The notes beneath the pieces were generated by a model, which ran no database searches, had not been told where the DNA came from, and saw nothing but the letters and a program-made list of their open reading frames with translations. From NCBI GenBank assembly GCA_947595555.1, contig CANQES010000010.1, positions 1 to 23,913 on the forward strand: 23,913 nucleotides of DNA. The letters are read 5' to 3'. Both the position numbers and the translations under genes were made by a program. Below, piece after piece: positions 1 to 7,593 of this stretch (positions within the stretch are counted from its first letter, which is position 1; the number at the start of each line of letters is the position of its first letter). Source of the stretch: an uncultured Clostridia bacterium. Lineage in GTDB: Bacteria; Bacillota; Clostridia; TANB77; CAG-508.

Positions 1-99
1 CTCTTCATGTAGCTCTTGCTTTACTCCTTGAATCTCTTCATGTAGCTCTTGCTTTACTCCTTGAATCTCTTCATGTAGCTCTTGCTTTACTCCTTGAAT
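1..99. repeat. Three identical 33-bp tandem repeats in the coiled-coil gene
   Basis: Bases 1-33, 34-66 and 67-99 are identical. Degenerate copies in the same 33-bp register follow at 100-132 and 133-165, and a still weaker one at 166-198. Each unit encodes one 11-residue helix repeat. The array probably continues beyond base 1. Exact identity next to decayed copies points to recent expansion or ongoing homogenisation. Confidence 0.95.
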
Positions 100-219
100 C
101 TCTTCATGTAAATCCTCTCTTACTCCTTGGATATCTCCACGCAATTCTTGTTTTGTATCTTGTACCTCTTTTCTTATGTTCTTCATCTCTTCTAAGATTT
201 TCTCTAAAACATCTTCCAC
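1..219 (-). CDS. Coiled-coil repeat protein, N-terminal part (runs off left edge)
   Basis: A partial gene of at least 73 codons. I chose a GTG start at 217-219 because it follows a textbook GGAGG site (227-231) and sits just downstream of a consensus promoter; the frame stays open to base 1. The first residues read (M)EDVLEKILEEMKNIRKEVQ. The rest is made of 11-residue units of the type EIQGVKQELHE, rich in E, K, Q and L with hydrophobic residues at regular spacing. Eleven-residue (hendecad) periodicity is typical of long alpha-helical coiled coils, so I infer a rod or oligomerising protein. No signal peptide or membrane segment is visible in this part. Its partner and function are unknown. 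It is transcribed on its own, after the GT2 gene ending at 500. Confidence 0.8.
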   Translation of the reverse strand, partial: MEDVLEKILEEMKNIRKEVQDTKQELRGDIQGVREDLHEEIQGVKQELHEEIQGVKQELHEEIQGVKQELHEE

Positions 220-239
220 ATTATCACCTCCATGATAAA

Positions 240-268
240 ATTATACGTCATAATAAATAAAATGTCAA
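240..268 (-). promoter_or_regulatory. Consensus sigma-A promoter of the coiled-coil gene
   Basis: Read on the minus strand, TTGACA (263-268) is followed by exactly 17 bases and TATAAT (240-245). Both hexamers match the housekeeping consensus perfectly. Transcription should start near 233, leaving only a very short leader before the GGAGG site at 227-231. No operator was recognised. Confidence 0.9.
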
Positions 269-296
269 TACCAATATGTAAAAATTTATTAAATAA

Positions 297-446
297 TATA
301 AAAGGCTTTATAATTATATTTTGAATAACTGCGTAAGCGACCAAACGAGCTATGCGAGTGCGATTTGGAGCAACTGACATATAATTTTTATTATGGAAGT
401 TGCGACACCAAAGTTATGAAAAAATATAATTATAAAGCCTTTTATA
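297..446. repeat. 150-bp element bounded by a perfect 26-bp inverted repeat
   Basis: The arms 297-322 and 421-446 are perfect reverse complements. Inside, 325-330 pairs with 412-417. Two further hairpins lie within: 341-345 with 364-368, and 370-375 with 398-403, the latter enclosing a second stem 381-385/390-394 with a TTTT loop. The whole can fold as a branched structure on either strand. No open reading frame of note is inside. The long matching ends suggest a MITE-like non-autonomous element, but a clear target-site duplication is not visible. It could also act as a bidirectional terminator between the GT2 gene (stop at 500) and the promoter at 240-268, or be a structured RNA. The rest of the 220-499 gap holds only the promoter and AT-rich sequence. 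Confidence 0.75.
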
Positions 447-499
447 GTATTTTATGCAACTGGGAGTTATTAAGATTTTATAATACTAAACAGTAACAA

Positions 500-1435
500 C
501 TATTTAAAATTTATTTTCTTATCTACAATATATTCTGGTCTCTTTTTAGTATCATCATAAATTCTAGCAATATACTCTGCTATAATCCAAATAGATATCA
601 ACTGTACACCACTAAACAAAGTAATTGCAACCATAATAGACGTCCAGCCCGGTGCTAATTGATTTAAATTAAAAGCATATGAAATTAATGAATAAATCAA
701 AATAGCGATTGAAAGAAATATAGTAATCATTCCCAAGCCACCAACTATTTTCAAAGGTTTTGTAGAAAATCCCATTATACCATCAGAAGCTAACTTTAAC
801 ATTTTTTTCAATGGATATTTAGTTTTACCTGCATATCTTTCTTGTCTTTCATACTCATAAGACATTTGTTTAAAGCCAACCCAACTAAATAAGCCTCTTA
901 AAAATTTATTATGTTCTGGCATAGCATTTACCACATCTATTACTTTTCTATCAACTAATCTAAAATCGCCTGTATCCTTTGGAATCTCTACATCAGACAA
1001 TGCATTTAACGTTTTATAAAACATTTTAGCAGTTAACAATTTGAAAGCAGATTCACCTTTTCTTGTTTTTCTTTTACCATATATAACTTCATTTCCTTGT
1101 TCCCAGTATTTTAACATATCAGGTATTAATTCTGGTGGATCTTGAAGATCAGCATCAATAATTACAACAGCATCTCCAGTTACTTCTTTGATTCCAGCTG
1201 TAACTGCAGCCTGATGCCCGAAATTTCTAGAAAAAGAGATTACCTTTACTTTTTCATTCTGTTGTGCTATTGCTTCTAAAATGTCTAAAGTTTTATCCTT
1301 ACTTCCATCATTAACAAATATAATTTCATAATCATAATTTTCTATTTTTTCAAGAATTGCAACTACTCTATCATAACAAGTTTGTGCTACTTCTTCTTCA
1401 TAATACATTGGTATAACAACTGATACTTTTTTCAT
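500..1435 (-). CDS. Polyprenyl-phosphate glycosyltransferase, GtrB/DPM1-like GT2
   Basis: A 311-residue membrane-associated GT2 enzyme. The N-terminal catalytic domain shows VSVVIPMY, the nucleotide-binding VNDGSKDKT (41-49) and the acidic motif IDADLQDPPELI (93-104), which is characteristic of the GtrB/CsbB/DPM1 group. Two membrane segments follow (about 235-258 and 268-290), then a basic C-terminus. Family members move a sugar from a nucleotide to undecaprenyl phosphate at the cytoplasmic face. It lies 17 bp after a GtrA-type flippase gene, which is the usual pairing, so it probably supplies a lipid-linked sugar for decorating a surface glycan. An AAGGAAG-type ribosome site precedes the ATG. 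Oddity: residue 12 is Tyr (PMYYEEE), where the family nearly always has Asn (YNEEE). The sugar cannot be told from sequence. Confidence 0.87.
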   Translation of the reverse strand: MKKVSVVIPMYYEEEVAQTCYDRVVAILEKIENYDYEIIFVNDGSKDKTLDILEAIAQQNEKVKVISFSRNFGHQAAVTAGIKEVTGDAVVIIDADLQDPPELIPDMLKYWEQGNEVIYGKRKTRKGESAFKLLTAKMFYKTLNALSDVEIPKDTGDFRLVDRKVIDVVNAMPEHNKFLRGLFSWVGFKQMSYEYERQERYAGKTKYPLKKMLKLASDGIMGFSTKPLKIVGGLGMITIFLSIAILIYSLISYAFNLNQLAPGWTSIMVAITLFSGVQLISIWIIAEYIARIYDDTKKRPEYIVDKKINFK

Positions 1436-1452
1436 TTTTACTTCCTTCTTTT

Positions 1453-1905
1453 CTATTTATTTTTTTTAAATACAAGTAATTTACTAAAAATATAGTTAAA
1501 AATTACTACCATTACTTGAGTTATAATTTTTGCTATAATATCATTAATATGTAATACTTTTACCATAATAGCAAAAGTACCTACATCACATAAAATTCCA
1601 GATACGACTCTAGCTCCAAAGAATGATATACATTCAATTACTAGAGCTTTTTTACCATCTGTTTTACTGTCAAAAACAAATAATTTATTAGTTATATATG
1701 CAAATAATACAGAACAAAACCATGCTATTCCACTACTTAGTACTTCTTCTATACCTATAACTTTGGTAAAAATAAAATATGTAACAAAATTAACAATTGT
1801 TGTTAATCCTCCAAATACTAAATAATTTATTATTTCTTTATATTTGATATATATATCTTTTATTGTTTTTAAACTAATTTTATTTTTATTTATATCTTCT
1901 TTCAT
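1453..1905 (-). CDS. GtrA-family membrane protein (putative lipid-linked sugar flippase)
   Basis: A 150-residue protein with a basic N-terminus and four predicted hydrophobic segments, beginning near INYLVFGGLTTIVNFVTYFI. That segment and the late IITQVMVVIFNYIFSKLLVF are typical of the GtrA/DPMS-flippase family, and the length matches. Members are thought to flip undecaprenyl-phosphate sugars across the membrane for use by an extracellular GT-C transferase. It sits between prs (12-bp gap) and the GtrB-like GT2 (17-bp gap), which supports a GtrA-GtrB pair. The start follows an AAAGGATAG site. Family assignment is good; the substrate is unknown. Confidence 0.85.
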   Translation of the reverse strand: MKEDINKNKISLKTIKDIYIKYKEIINYLVFGGLTTIVNFVTYFIFTKVIGIEEVLSSGIAWFCSVLFAYITNKLFVFDSKTDGKKALVIECISFFGARVVSGILCDVGTFAIMVKVLHINDIIAKIITQVMVVIFNYIFSKLLVFKKNK

Positions 1906-1917
1906 TTTTTCTATCCT

Positions 1918-2862
1918 TTATATTTGTTCATACATTTCGCCTAATGGTCTTTCTTCATTAAGACGTTTTACTGCCTCAGCGAATAATGGTGCTATTGATA
2001 AAACAGTAATATTATCAATTCTTTTTTCCTCTGGTACAGGTACTGTATTTGTTAATACTAATTCTTTAATTCCAGAATGTCTAATCCTCTCAATAGCTGG
2101 ACCAGATAAAATTCCATGCGTTGCTCCTGCATATATATTTTTTGCACCGAATTTTTGTAGTACTTTTACTGTTTCTATCATTGAACCTGCTGTATCAATC
2201 TCGTCATCAAAAATAATTGCATTTTTATTTGTTACATCTCCAATAATCGTACTTGCTATTGCTCTATCATCATTTCCCTCTCTTCTTTTATCTACTAATG
2301 CAATTGGGCAATTGAAAAATTGAGAATATTTATATGCTTTTTTAGAACTTCCTGCATCTGTTGCTACAATAACCATATCTTCTAAATTTTTCTTTTTAAA
2401 ATATTTTTCTAGTATATTTTCTCCTGTTAATCTATCACAATTAATCCTAAAATATGCTTGTATAGCTGGATTATGAAGGTCACATGTTATAACTCTTGTA
2501 GCACCTGCTGCTTCTAAAATTTCTGCCATCAGTTTTGCTGTTATTGGCACACGAGGTTGATCTTTTTTATCTGAACGTGAATATGGGAAATATGGTAAAA
2601 TTACATTAATGTTTTTTGCAGATGCTCTTTGAGCTGCATCTATTGTAATTAATAATTCCATAATTCTTTCATTGACAGGAGGTTTGGTTGTTTGCACTAT
2701 ATATACATCTTTTTGTCTTACCGTTTCCATAATTTGTACAAAATTATTGTCATTTTTAAATTTTTGGTGATTTATTTTTCCCATTTCTATTCCTAAATAA
2801 TCACATATTTCTTTTGTAAATTCTTCTGCTGTTGGACATGCAAATATTTTTATATTGTTCAT
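1918..2862 (-). CDS. prs: Ribose-phosphate pyrophosphokinase (PRPP synthetase), divergent
   Basis: Makes 5-phosphoribosyl diphosphate from ribose-5-phosphate and ATP. Visible family features are PVNERIMELLITIDAAQRASA, PRVPITAKLMAEILEAAGAT, the DLHNPAIQAYF block and the PRPP-binding loop DDEIDTAGS. The length (314 residues) is normal. I chose the internal ATG at 2862, because the frame opens 11 codons earlier (2895) but AAAAGGGG lies just before this Met and the protein then begins NNIKIFACPTAEEF, like other members. It differs from the common form at sites near ATP binding: YSRSDKK where YARQDRK is usual, and no GE in the early KF-GE segment. It may therefore be a second, diverged copy. It is first in a prs-gtrA-gtrB unit behind a terminator, an unusual position for a nucleotide gene. 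Confidence 0.85.
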   Translation of the reverse strand: MNNIKIFACPTAEEFTKEICDYLGIEMGKINHQKFKNDNNFVQIMETVRQKDVYIVQTTKPPVNERIMELLITIDAAQRASAKNINVILPYFPYSRSDKKDQPRVPITAKLMAEILEAAGATRVITCDLHNPAIQAYFRINCDRLTGENILEKYFKKKNLEDMVIVATDAGSSKKAYKYSQFFNCPIALVDKRREGNDDRAIASTIIGDVTNKNAIIFDDEIDTAGSMIETVKVLQKFGAKNIYAGATHGILSGPAIERIRHSGIKELVLTNTVPVPEEKRIDNITVLSIAPLFAEAVKRLNEERPLGEMYEQI

Positions 2863-2895
2863 ATTTATCAATCCCCTTTTTATAATTTCATGCAT

Positions 2896-2904
2896 ATAAT
2901 ATCA
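2896..2904 (-). promoter_or_regulatory. Possible extended -10 promoter of prs-gtrA-gtrB
   Basis: TGATATTAT (TGn extended -10) lies 34 bases before the prs start and directly after the terminator at 2916-2950. No good -35 box sits at the right distance, because that position falls in the terminator arm. Proposed mainly because a new transcript is expected after the terminator. Confidence 0.35.
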
Positions 2905-2915
2905 CAAAAAAAACA

Positions 2916-2950
2916 AAAAGTATATAATTTTGACAAAATTATATACTTTT
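2916..2950 (-). terminator. Hairpin terminator after the wall-hydrolase unit
   Basis: Arms 2916-2931 and 2935-2950 are perfect 16-bp reverse complements with a 3-base loop. On the minus strand the hairpin is followed by a long T-run (about 2906-2915). It lies 9 bases past the stop of the gene ending at 2960, and so ends the transcript carrying the glucosaminidase and the small membrane protein. Confidence 0.85.
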
Positions 2951-2959
2951 AAAATTATT

Positions 2960-3616
2960 TTAATGCTTTCCATTATTACTATTTTTTCTAATAAAGAATA
3001 TTATTATTAAAATTACTATTATAATAACAACTATAAAGATAATCCAATTTATATTGCTTTCACTTTTAACTTCTGATTCTGCATCTGCATCTACTTGTAC
3101 CTCTTCTTGCTGTTCTGGTTCTTCTGGCTGAACTAATTCTTCTTGTTTCTGTTCTTCTTGCTCTTGTATCTCTTCATTTACATATATTATATAAGTTCTT
3201 ACTGTACCAGATTCTGCTATTACATCAATTCTAAATTCTTTTTGATTATCTTGTATTTGAATGGTACCTGCACCTTGTACAGTAGCTGTTTCATCATCTG
3301 GCTTTGCTATAATGTTAATTTTATTAGTGTTTAAACTTCCCTTTAGTACATATTCCATAGTTTGTTTGTCAAATTCAGGTGACATGTCATGTCCTTCTAC
3401 TTGCAAACTTTCTAAATAGTTATTTGTAGATTTGCCAGCTGCACTTTCTAATTCTTTTTGTTGTTCTTTCATCATTTCCTGTGTTTCTGTTTCAGCTTGC
3501 TCATCATCATATTCTGCAAATCCTTTGCTACTATTTGGATCTGCATATACGATGCTAAATGTACTGATAATAACTAACATTACTAAAAACATTATTACTT
3601 TTTTTACATTTTTCAT
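2960..3616 (-). CDS. Surface protein with cadherin-like beta-sandwich and C-terminal membrane anchor
   Basis: A 218-residue protein with an N-terminal signal peptide ending near IVYA. After an acidic stretch comes one domain (about 67-148) reading YLESLQVEGHDMSPEF ... YVLKG ... TVRTYIIYV. That pattern matches the bacterial cadherin-like beta-sandwich family (Pfam PF12733), whose domains sit in extracellular wall proteins. An E/Q/P-rich spacer (about 149-187) follows, then one membrane helix (about 189-209) and a basic tail. No LPXTG sorting signal is present, so it should be held in the membrane with the domain outside, the acidic spacer reaching into the wall. It lies 18 bp after the glucosaminidase gene and shares its transcript. 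The function is unknown; a scaffold for the hydrolase is a guess. Confidence 0.7.
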   Translation of the reverse strand: MKNVKKVIMFLVMLVIISTFSIVYADPNSSKGFAEYDDEQAETETQEMMKEQQKELESAAGKSTNNYLESLQVEGHDMSPEFDKQTMEYVLKGSLNTNKINIIAKPDDETATVQGAGTIQIQDNQKEFRIDVIAESGTVRTYIIYVNEEIQEQEEQKQEELVQPEEPEQQEEVQVDADAESEVKSESNINWIIFIVVIIIVILIIIFFIRKNSNNGKH

Positions 3617-3634
3617 ATTCTATTCCCTATTCTA

Positions 3635-6487
3635 TTATTTTACTAAAAATTTAGATGGCATGAACCCTTGCTGACCATTTGATAATCTTACTCTATACCA
3701 ATTATAGCCATCAATATTATTATAAGTTCCTTGATTTATTACAGTAACAGAAACATTATCTGCTATAGCTGTTACTAATCCTAAAGAAGTACTTGGTCCA
3801 ACTCTTATATTGCATCCAATTCCATCTTGTGTTTTTACTTTTGCTGTATAATTACAATTTGTTACATCTTGTACTTGCTTTAAATATGTTCCAGACATGT
3901 ATCCAATTTTTCCATCTGTTGTAATTACTTTATGCCAATTACTATTAACTCCTCTTTGTACAGATAATATTACTTCTCCTTTATTGATTAATCTTATTGT
4001 TTCAGATTTTTCATTTGCTTCTTTTCTAATCCATAATCCACCATTTGCTGTTACTTGCACATTTATTGGTGATGTTTCTTGATTATTTGAAGGTAATTGT
4101 GAGATTGTAGAACTCATTCCTTCATACATTGGTATAATAAATGTAAAGTTAGAATCAAGCTTATTTGTATTTGCATACATGCTTCTCAAAGTTGTTGATT
4201 CACTATAAGCAGCCATTAAATTTTGCATATATTGATGTGTATATAAACTTCCACCACTTCTTTTATCAATATCAAATTTATTTAAATACAATGTATTTTG
4301 ATAATTTTCTAACCAATTCTTTTTGCAGAATTCAATACCACCTTCTAATGCTTTCTGCATTGTATTCCATCCATTCTTTTTAGCTGTTGCTAAGGCATTA
4401 GCATAAATTTGATCATATCCATTTCCACTAGCTCCTATGTTAAATGGATTATAATATGTTTTTCCATCTCCTCCTGGCATTCCTTTTCCAATTGTCGTTC
4501 CGCTTGAACCTTGCTCCTGTAATACTCTTGCTATGATATAATAAGGGTTTACATTTTGGTTCTTGCAAGCATTATCCACAGAAGTAGCATAATTTTGTAA
4601 AAATGTTCCGTTTAATTTTGTCTGTATTCCTTGTAAAGTGCATACACCATTTATATATTCATTTACATCTTGGAATTGAAATACATTGGTTTCATCTAAA
4701 AAGTTTCTTGGATCCATATAGTAAGCTGTTGCTTTTTGAGAAGCACAATACCATCCACTATCATACAATTTAGTTCCACAAGTAGAACATACCCATTCTC
4801 CGCCATAATTTTTTGGAACTAAATTTCTAGAATGAAGAGATGCTTCCCCTGCTATTACATCATCAAAACGTAAGCCTGTATAAACTAATTCAAAGTTCCA
4901 ACCCGGATGCTTATTCATCAATGTTTCTATTTTTTCCTTGTATTTTGGATATTTAGCAGTGTCAATTTTTAACTCTGATGGTTGTACAAACTTAAATTTT
5001 TGAGAATTTCCTCCATGCCCTGTATAAATCTGTATATTAGTTCCATTTTTTGCATTACCACCATATAAATCTAAGTATAGTCCACTTGATTTTGAAATTA
5101 TATAATAATAACCTCCACCAGCTTCTTTAATTATCCATTTTTGATTTTGAGAAGGAGGATTATATGCTGTATATTGGCATACATTACTTTCTGGTGTTTT
5201 TCCTCCAAATTCCACATCTAAAACTTTATTTGCATAAACAGATGTTATTTTATATGTACCATCTCCTAAGTATTTAACTTCAAATTTTTGTCTCTGTGCA
5301 ACTTGTTTTTTATAAATTTGTATATTGGCATTATTAGATTTAGAACCTCCTTCTACATCTAATACATAGTCATTTGATACACCACTTGCAATAGAATAAA
5401 TTCCATCTGATATTGTTTTGCTTCCTTGTAAGGTATCATTATTGTTGTTATTACTGTTATTATTAGTTTGTACAATTTTTTCAAATTTAAATTTTTGTGA
5501 ACTTCCTCCGTGTCCTGTAAACATTTGTATATTTGTTCCATTAGCTACTTTTGCTCCATATACATCTAGATATAATCCATTACATTCTGATATTAAAGAA
5601 TAAGTACTATCTGTATTCTTTTTTATAATCCATTTTTGATTTTTTGACATTGGATTATTTATTTTATATTGTTCTACATTCGTTTCATTGGCCTGTCCAC
5701 TACCCTCTACATCTAATGATTTTCCAGAGTGTAATGCTGTTATTTGATAATATCCATTATCCAAATATTTTAATGTAAATTTTTGATTATCAGATGCATT
5801 ATATTTATATAATATTACATTAGCTTTATCTGATTTTGATGCATTTGCTACATTTAATGCATATGCAGTATTAATAGCTGATTTTATAGCATAAGTACCA
5901 TTTTCTAAAGTCTTAGTTCCTACTAATTGTTTTGGGTTTTCTGATTTTACTGTTTCTAATTTGAATCTCTGTGATTTTCCTCCATGCCCTGTAAACATTT
6001 GTATATTGGTCCCATTGGCAGCTTTTGCTGCATATACATCTAAATATAAACCATTACACTCTGACATAAAAGAATAGGTTCCATCAGCATTTTTCTTAAT
6101 CTTCCATTTTTGATTTTTTGAAATCGGATTATTATTCTTATATTGTTCTACGTTTGTTTCAAGTGCTTTTCCACTACCTTCTACATCTAATGATTTTCCA
6201 GAATGTACTGCTGTTATTTGATAATATTCATTTCCCAAATATTTAATATTAAATTGTTGATGTGTTAATCCATTTTTCTTATATAAAGCTACATTAGCTT
6301 TATCTTCTTTTGAAGCTGCTGATACATCTAATACATATTGGTCATTTATGTCTGACTTTATCATATATACACCATCTGCTACTACTTGTGTCGCAGCAGA
6401 TGAAATAATAGCATTTAATATGCTTACTTGCATCAAAGCAAACATAATAAATACTACTATAAATTTATATTTTATATTAAGTTTCAT
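3635..6487 (-). CDS. Secreted N-acetylglucosaminidase with three RICIN and two SH3b domains
   Basis: A 950-residue wall hydrolase. Order: signal peptide (1-32), three RICIN beta-trefoil lectin domains (about 38-178, 196-339 and 360-502, each with NQKW and GHGG-SQ-F repeats), an Asn-rich linker (342-350) before the third, an endo-beta-N-acetylglucosaminidase domain (about 510-775), and SH3b wall-binding domains (about 812-872 and 880-950). The glycosidase part starts YPKYKEKIETLMNKHPGWNF, a hallmark of clostridial glucosaminidases. Glu658 in RVLQEQG is the likely catalytic acid, and YYNPFNIGA follows. It should cut peptidoglycan glycan strands. CSTC with a later Cys (567, 570, 581) hints at a small metal site. 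AAGGAGGG precedes the ATG. The first two RICIN domains are close copies. Confidence 0.87.
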   Translation of the reverse strand: MKLNIKYKFIVVFIMFALMQVSILNAIISSAATQVVADGVYMIKSDINDQYVLDVSAASKEDKANVALYKKNGLTHQQFNIKYLGNEYYQITAVHSGKSLDVEGSGKALETNVEQYKNNNPISKNQKWKIKKNADGTYSFMSECNGLYLDVYAAKAANGTNIQMFTGHGGKSQRFKLETVKSENPKQLVGTKTLENGTYAIKSAINTAYALNVANASKSDKANVILYKYNASDNQKFTLKYLDNGYYQITALHSGKSLDVEGSGQANETNVEQYKINNPMSKNQKWIIKKNTDSTYSLISECNGLYLDVYGAKVANGTNIQMFTGHGGSSQKFKFEKIVQTNNNSNNNNNDTLQGSKTISDGIYSIASGVSNDYVLDVEGGSKSNNANIQIYKKQVAQRQKFEVKYLGDGTYKITSVYANKVLDVEFGGKTPESNVCQYTAYNPPSQNQKWIIKEAGGGYYYIISKSSGLYLDLYGGNAKNGTNIQIYTGHGGNSQKFKFVQPSELKIDTAKYPKYKEKIETLMNKHPGWNFELVYTGLRFDDVIAGEASLHSRNLVPKNYGGEWVCSTCGTKLYDSGWYCASQKATAYYMDPRNFLDETNVFQFQDVNEYINGVCTLQGIQTKLNGTFLQNYATSVDNACKNQNVNPYYIIARVLQEQGSSGTTIGKGMPGGDGKTYYNPFNIGASGNGYDQIYANALATAKKNGWNTMQKALEGGIEFCKKNWLENYQNTLYLNKFDIDKRSGGSLYTHQYMQNLMAAYSESTTLRSMYANTNKLDSNFTFIIPMYEGMSSTISQLPSNNQETSPINVQVTANGGLWIRKEANEKSETIRLINKGEVILSVQRGVNSNWHKVITTDGKIGYMSGTYLKQVQDVTNCNYTAKVKTQDGIGCNIRVGPSTSLGLVTAIADNVSVTVINQGTYNNIDGYNWYRVRLSNGQQGFMPSKFLVK
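5471..6376. repeat. Near-duplicate RICIN domains (two units, about 474 bp apart)
   Basis: Codons 38-178 and 196-339 of the glucosaminidase gene encode two very similar trefoils. They share HSGKSLDVEGSG, NNP-SKNQKW, ECNGLYLDVY and NGTNIQMFTGHGG, with obvious identity in the underlying DNA. The third RICIN domain is clearly more diverged. This indicates a relatively recent internal duplication. Confidence 0.75.
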
Positions 6488-6518
6488 TTTTTATTCCCTC
6501 CTTGTTTTTCCCAAGCAT

Positions 6519-6547
6519 ATTTTATCACATTTTGTTGAAAAAGGGAA
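6519..6547 (-). promoter_or_regulatory. Possible promoter of the glucosaminidase unit
   Basis: On the minus strand TGATAAAAT (extended -10, hexamer 6519-6524) lies about 30 bases before the start at 6487. A poor -35 (TTCCCT, 6542-6547) sits at 17-bp spacing. The 111-bp gap after rmlB suggests a new transcript, although no terminator hairpin is evident there. Confidence 0.4.
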
Positions 6548-6598
6548 TATTTTTTAATTGTTAATTTATTACATTTTAGTTACTATTCTATTACTGAT

Positions 6599-7564
6599 TT
6601 ATTTCAACCATTCTGGGTTTTCTAGGTACCAGTCAATTGTTTTTGCAATACCATCTTCAAATTTTGTCTTTGGTAACCAACCTAATTCTTTACTAATTTT
6701 AGTAGGGTCAATTGCATAACGATAATCATGTCCTTTTCTATCAGTAACATGTTCAATTAAATCTTCTGACTTTCCTAATCTTTGCAATATTAACTTAACT
6801 ATTTCTATGTTTCTTTTTTCATTATGACCACCAATATTATATCTTTCTCCTGCTACTCCTTTATGAAAAACTATATCAATTGCTTCACAATGGTCTTCTA
6901 CATATAGCCAATCTCTAATGTTTAATCCTTCTCCATAGACTGGTAATTTTTCATTTTTTAATGCCAACTTAATCATATGTGGTATTAATTTTTCATTATG
7001 CTGATATGGTCCATAATTATTAGAACAATTTGTTACATTTACATTCATTTTATATGTTTCTTTATAAGCTAATGCAATTAAATCAGAACTTGCTTTTGAA
7101 GATGAATAAGGGCTACTTGGCTTAATTGGTGATTTCTCTGTAAAATACCCTTCTTCCTTCAAAGAGCCATAAACTTCGTCTGTTGAAATATGTACAAATT
7201 TATTTGGACTTCCTTCTCCCCAAATTTGTTTTGCTGTTTCTAATAAAGTATGTGTTCCTATCACATTTGTTTGTGTAAATATAAATGGATTCTTAATACT
7301 ATTGTCTACATGTGATTCTGCTGCAAAATGAATAACTCCATTGATATCATATTTGCTAAATATTTCTTTCATTTTTTCAAAGTCACAAATATCTGCTTGA
7401 ATAAAAGTTATTTTATCCTGTACTTTTTTTAGATTATCTAAATTTCCTGCATAAGTTAATTTATCTACTACTACCACATTATAATCTGGATGTTTATTTA
7501 CAAAATATTCTGCAAAGTTCGCTCCTATAAAACCTGCTGCTCCTGTTATTAATACATTTTTCAT
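6599..7564 (-). CDS. rmlB: dTDP-glucose 4,6-dehydratase
   Basis: Second enzyme of dTDP-L-rhamnose synthesis: it oxidises, dehydrates and re-reduces dTDP-glucose to the 4-keto-6-deoxy sugar with bound NAD. It is an extended short-chain dehydrogenase with the NAD loop TGAAGFIGANF at the N-terminus, STDEVYG (the family's Thr-Asp-Glu catalytic set), and the YSSSK active-site Tyr/Lys, followed by NNYGPYQ and RDWLYVEDH. I chose the ATG at 7564, because an upstream in-frame ATG at 7594 overlaps the rmlC stop, but this start has an AAAGGAAAAG site and begins MKNVLITG like its relatives (321 residues). It is the last of four contiguous rhamnose genes. Confidence 0.95.
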   Translation of the reverse strand: MKNVLITGAAGFIGANFAEYFVNKHPDYNVVVVDKLTYAGNLDNLKKVQDKITFIQADICDFEKMKEIFSKYDINGVIHFAAESHVDNSIKNPFIFTQTNVIGTHTLLETAKQIWGEGSPNKFVHISTDEVYGSLKEEGYFTEKSPIKPSSPYSSSKASSDLIALAYKETYKMNVNVTNCSNNYGPYQHNEKLIPHMIKLALKNEKLPVYGEGLNIRDWLYVEDHCEAIDIVFHKGVAGERYNIGGHNEKRNIEIVKLILQRLGKSEDLIEHVTDRKGHDYRYAIDPTKISKELGWLPKTKFEDGIAKTIDWYLENPEWLK

Positions 7565-7593
7565 TTTTTCTTTTCCTTTCTTTTTATATTGCA

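Noticed and set aside
1..99. CRISPR array
   Set aside because: The 33-bp units are directly abutting and identical with no spacers, and they encode an 11-residue repeat in frame.
1844..2323. Open frame on the plus strand (159 codons) opposite prs and gtrA
   Set aside because: It lies fully antisense to well-supported genes, has no ribosome site, and its hydrophobic low-complexity product is what AT-rich antisense DNA gives. The same applies to all other plus-strand frames in the window.
5437..5463. Microsatellite phase-variation switch in the glucosaminidase gene
   Set aside because: The AAT/AAC run encodes an Asn-rich linker in whole codons; changes in copy number would not shift the frame, so an on/off switch is unlikely.
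6488..6598. Terminator after rmlB
   Set aside because: No convincing GC-containing hairpin with a T-run could be found in this 111-bp gap.
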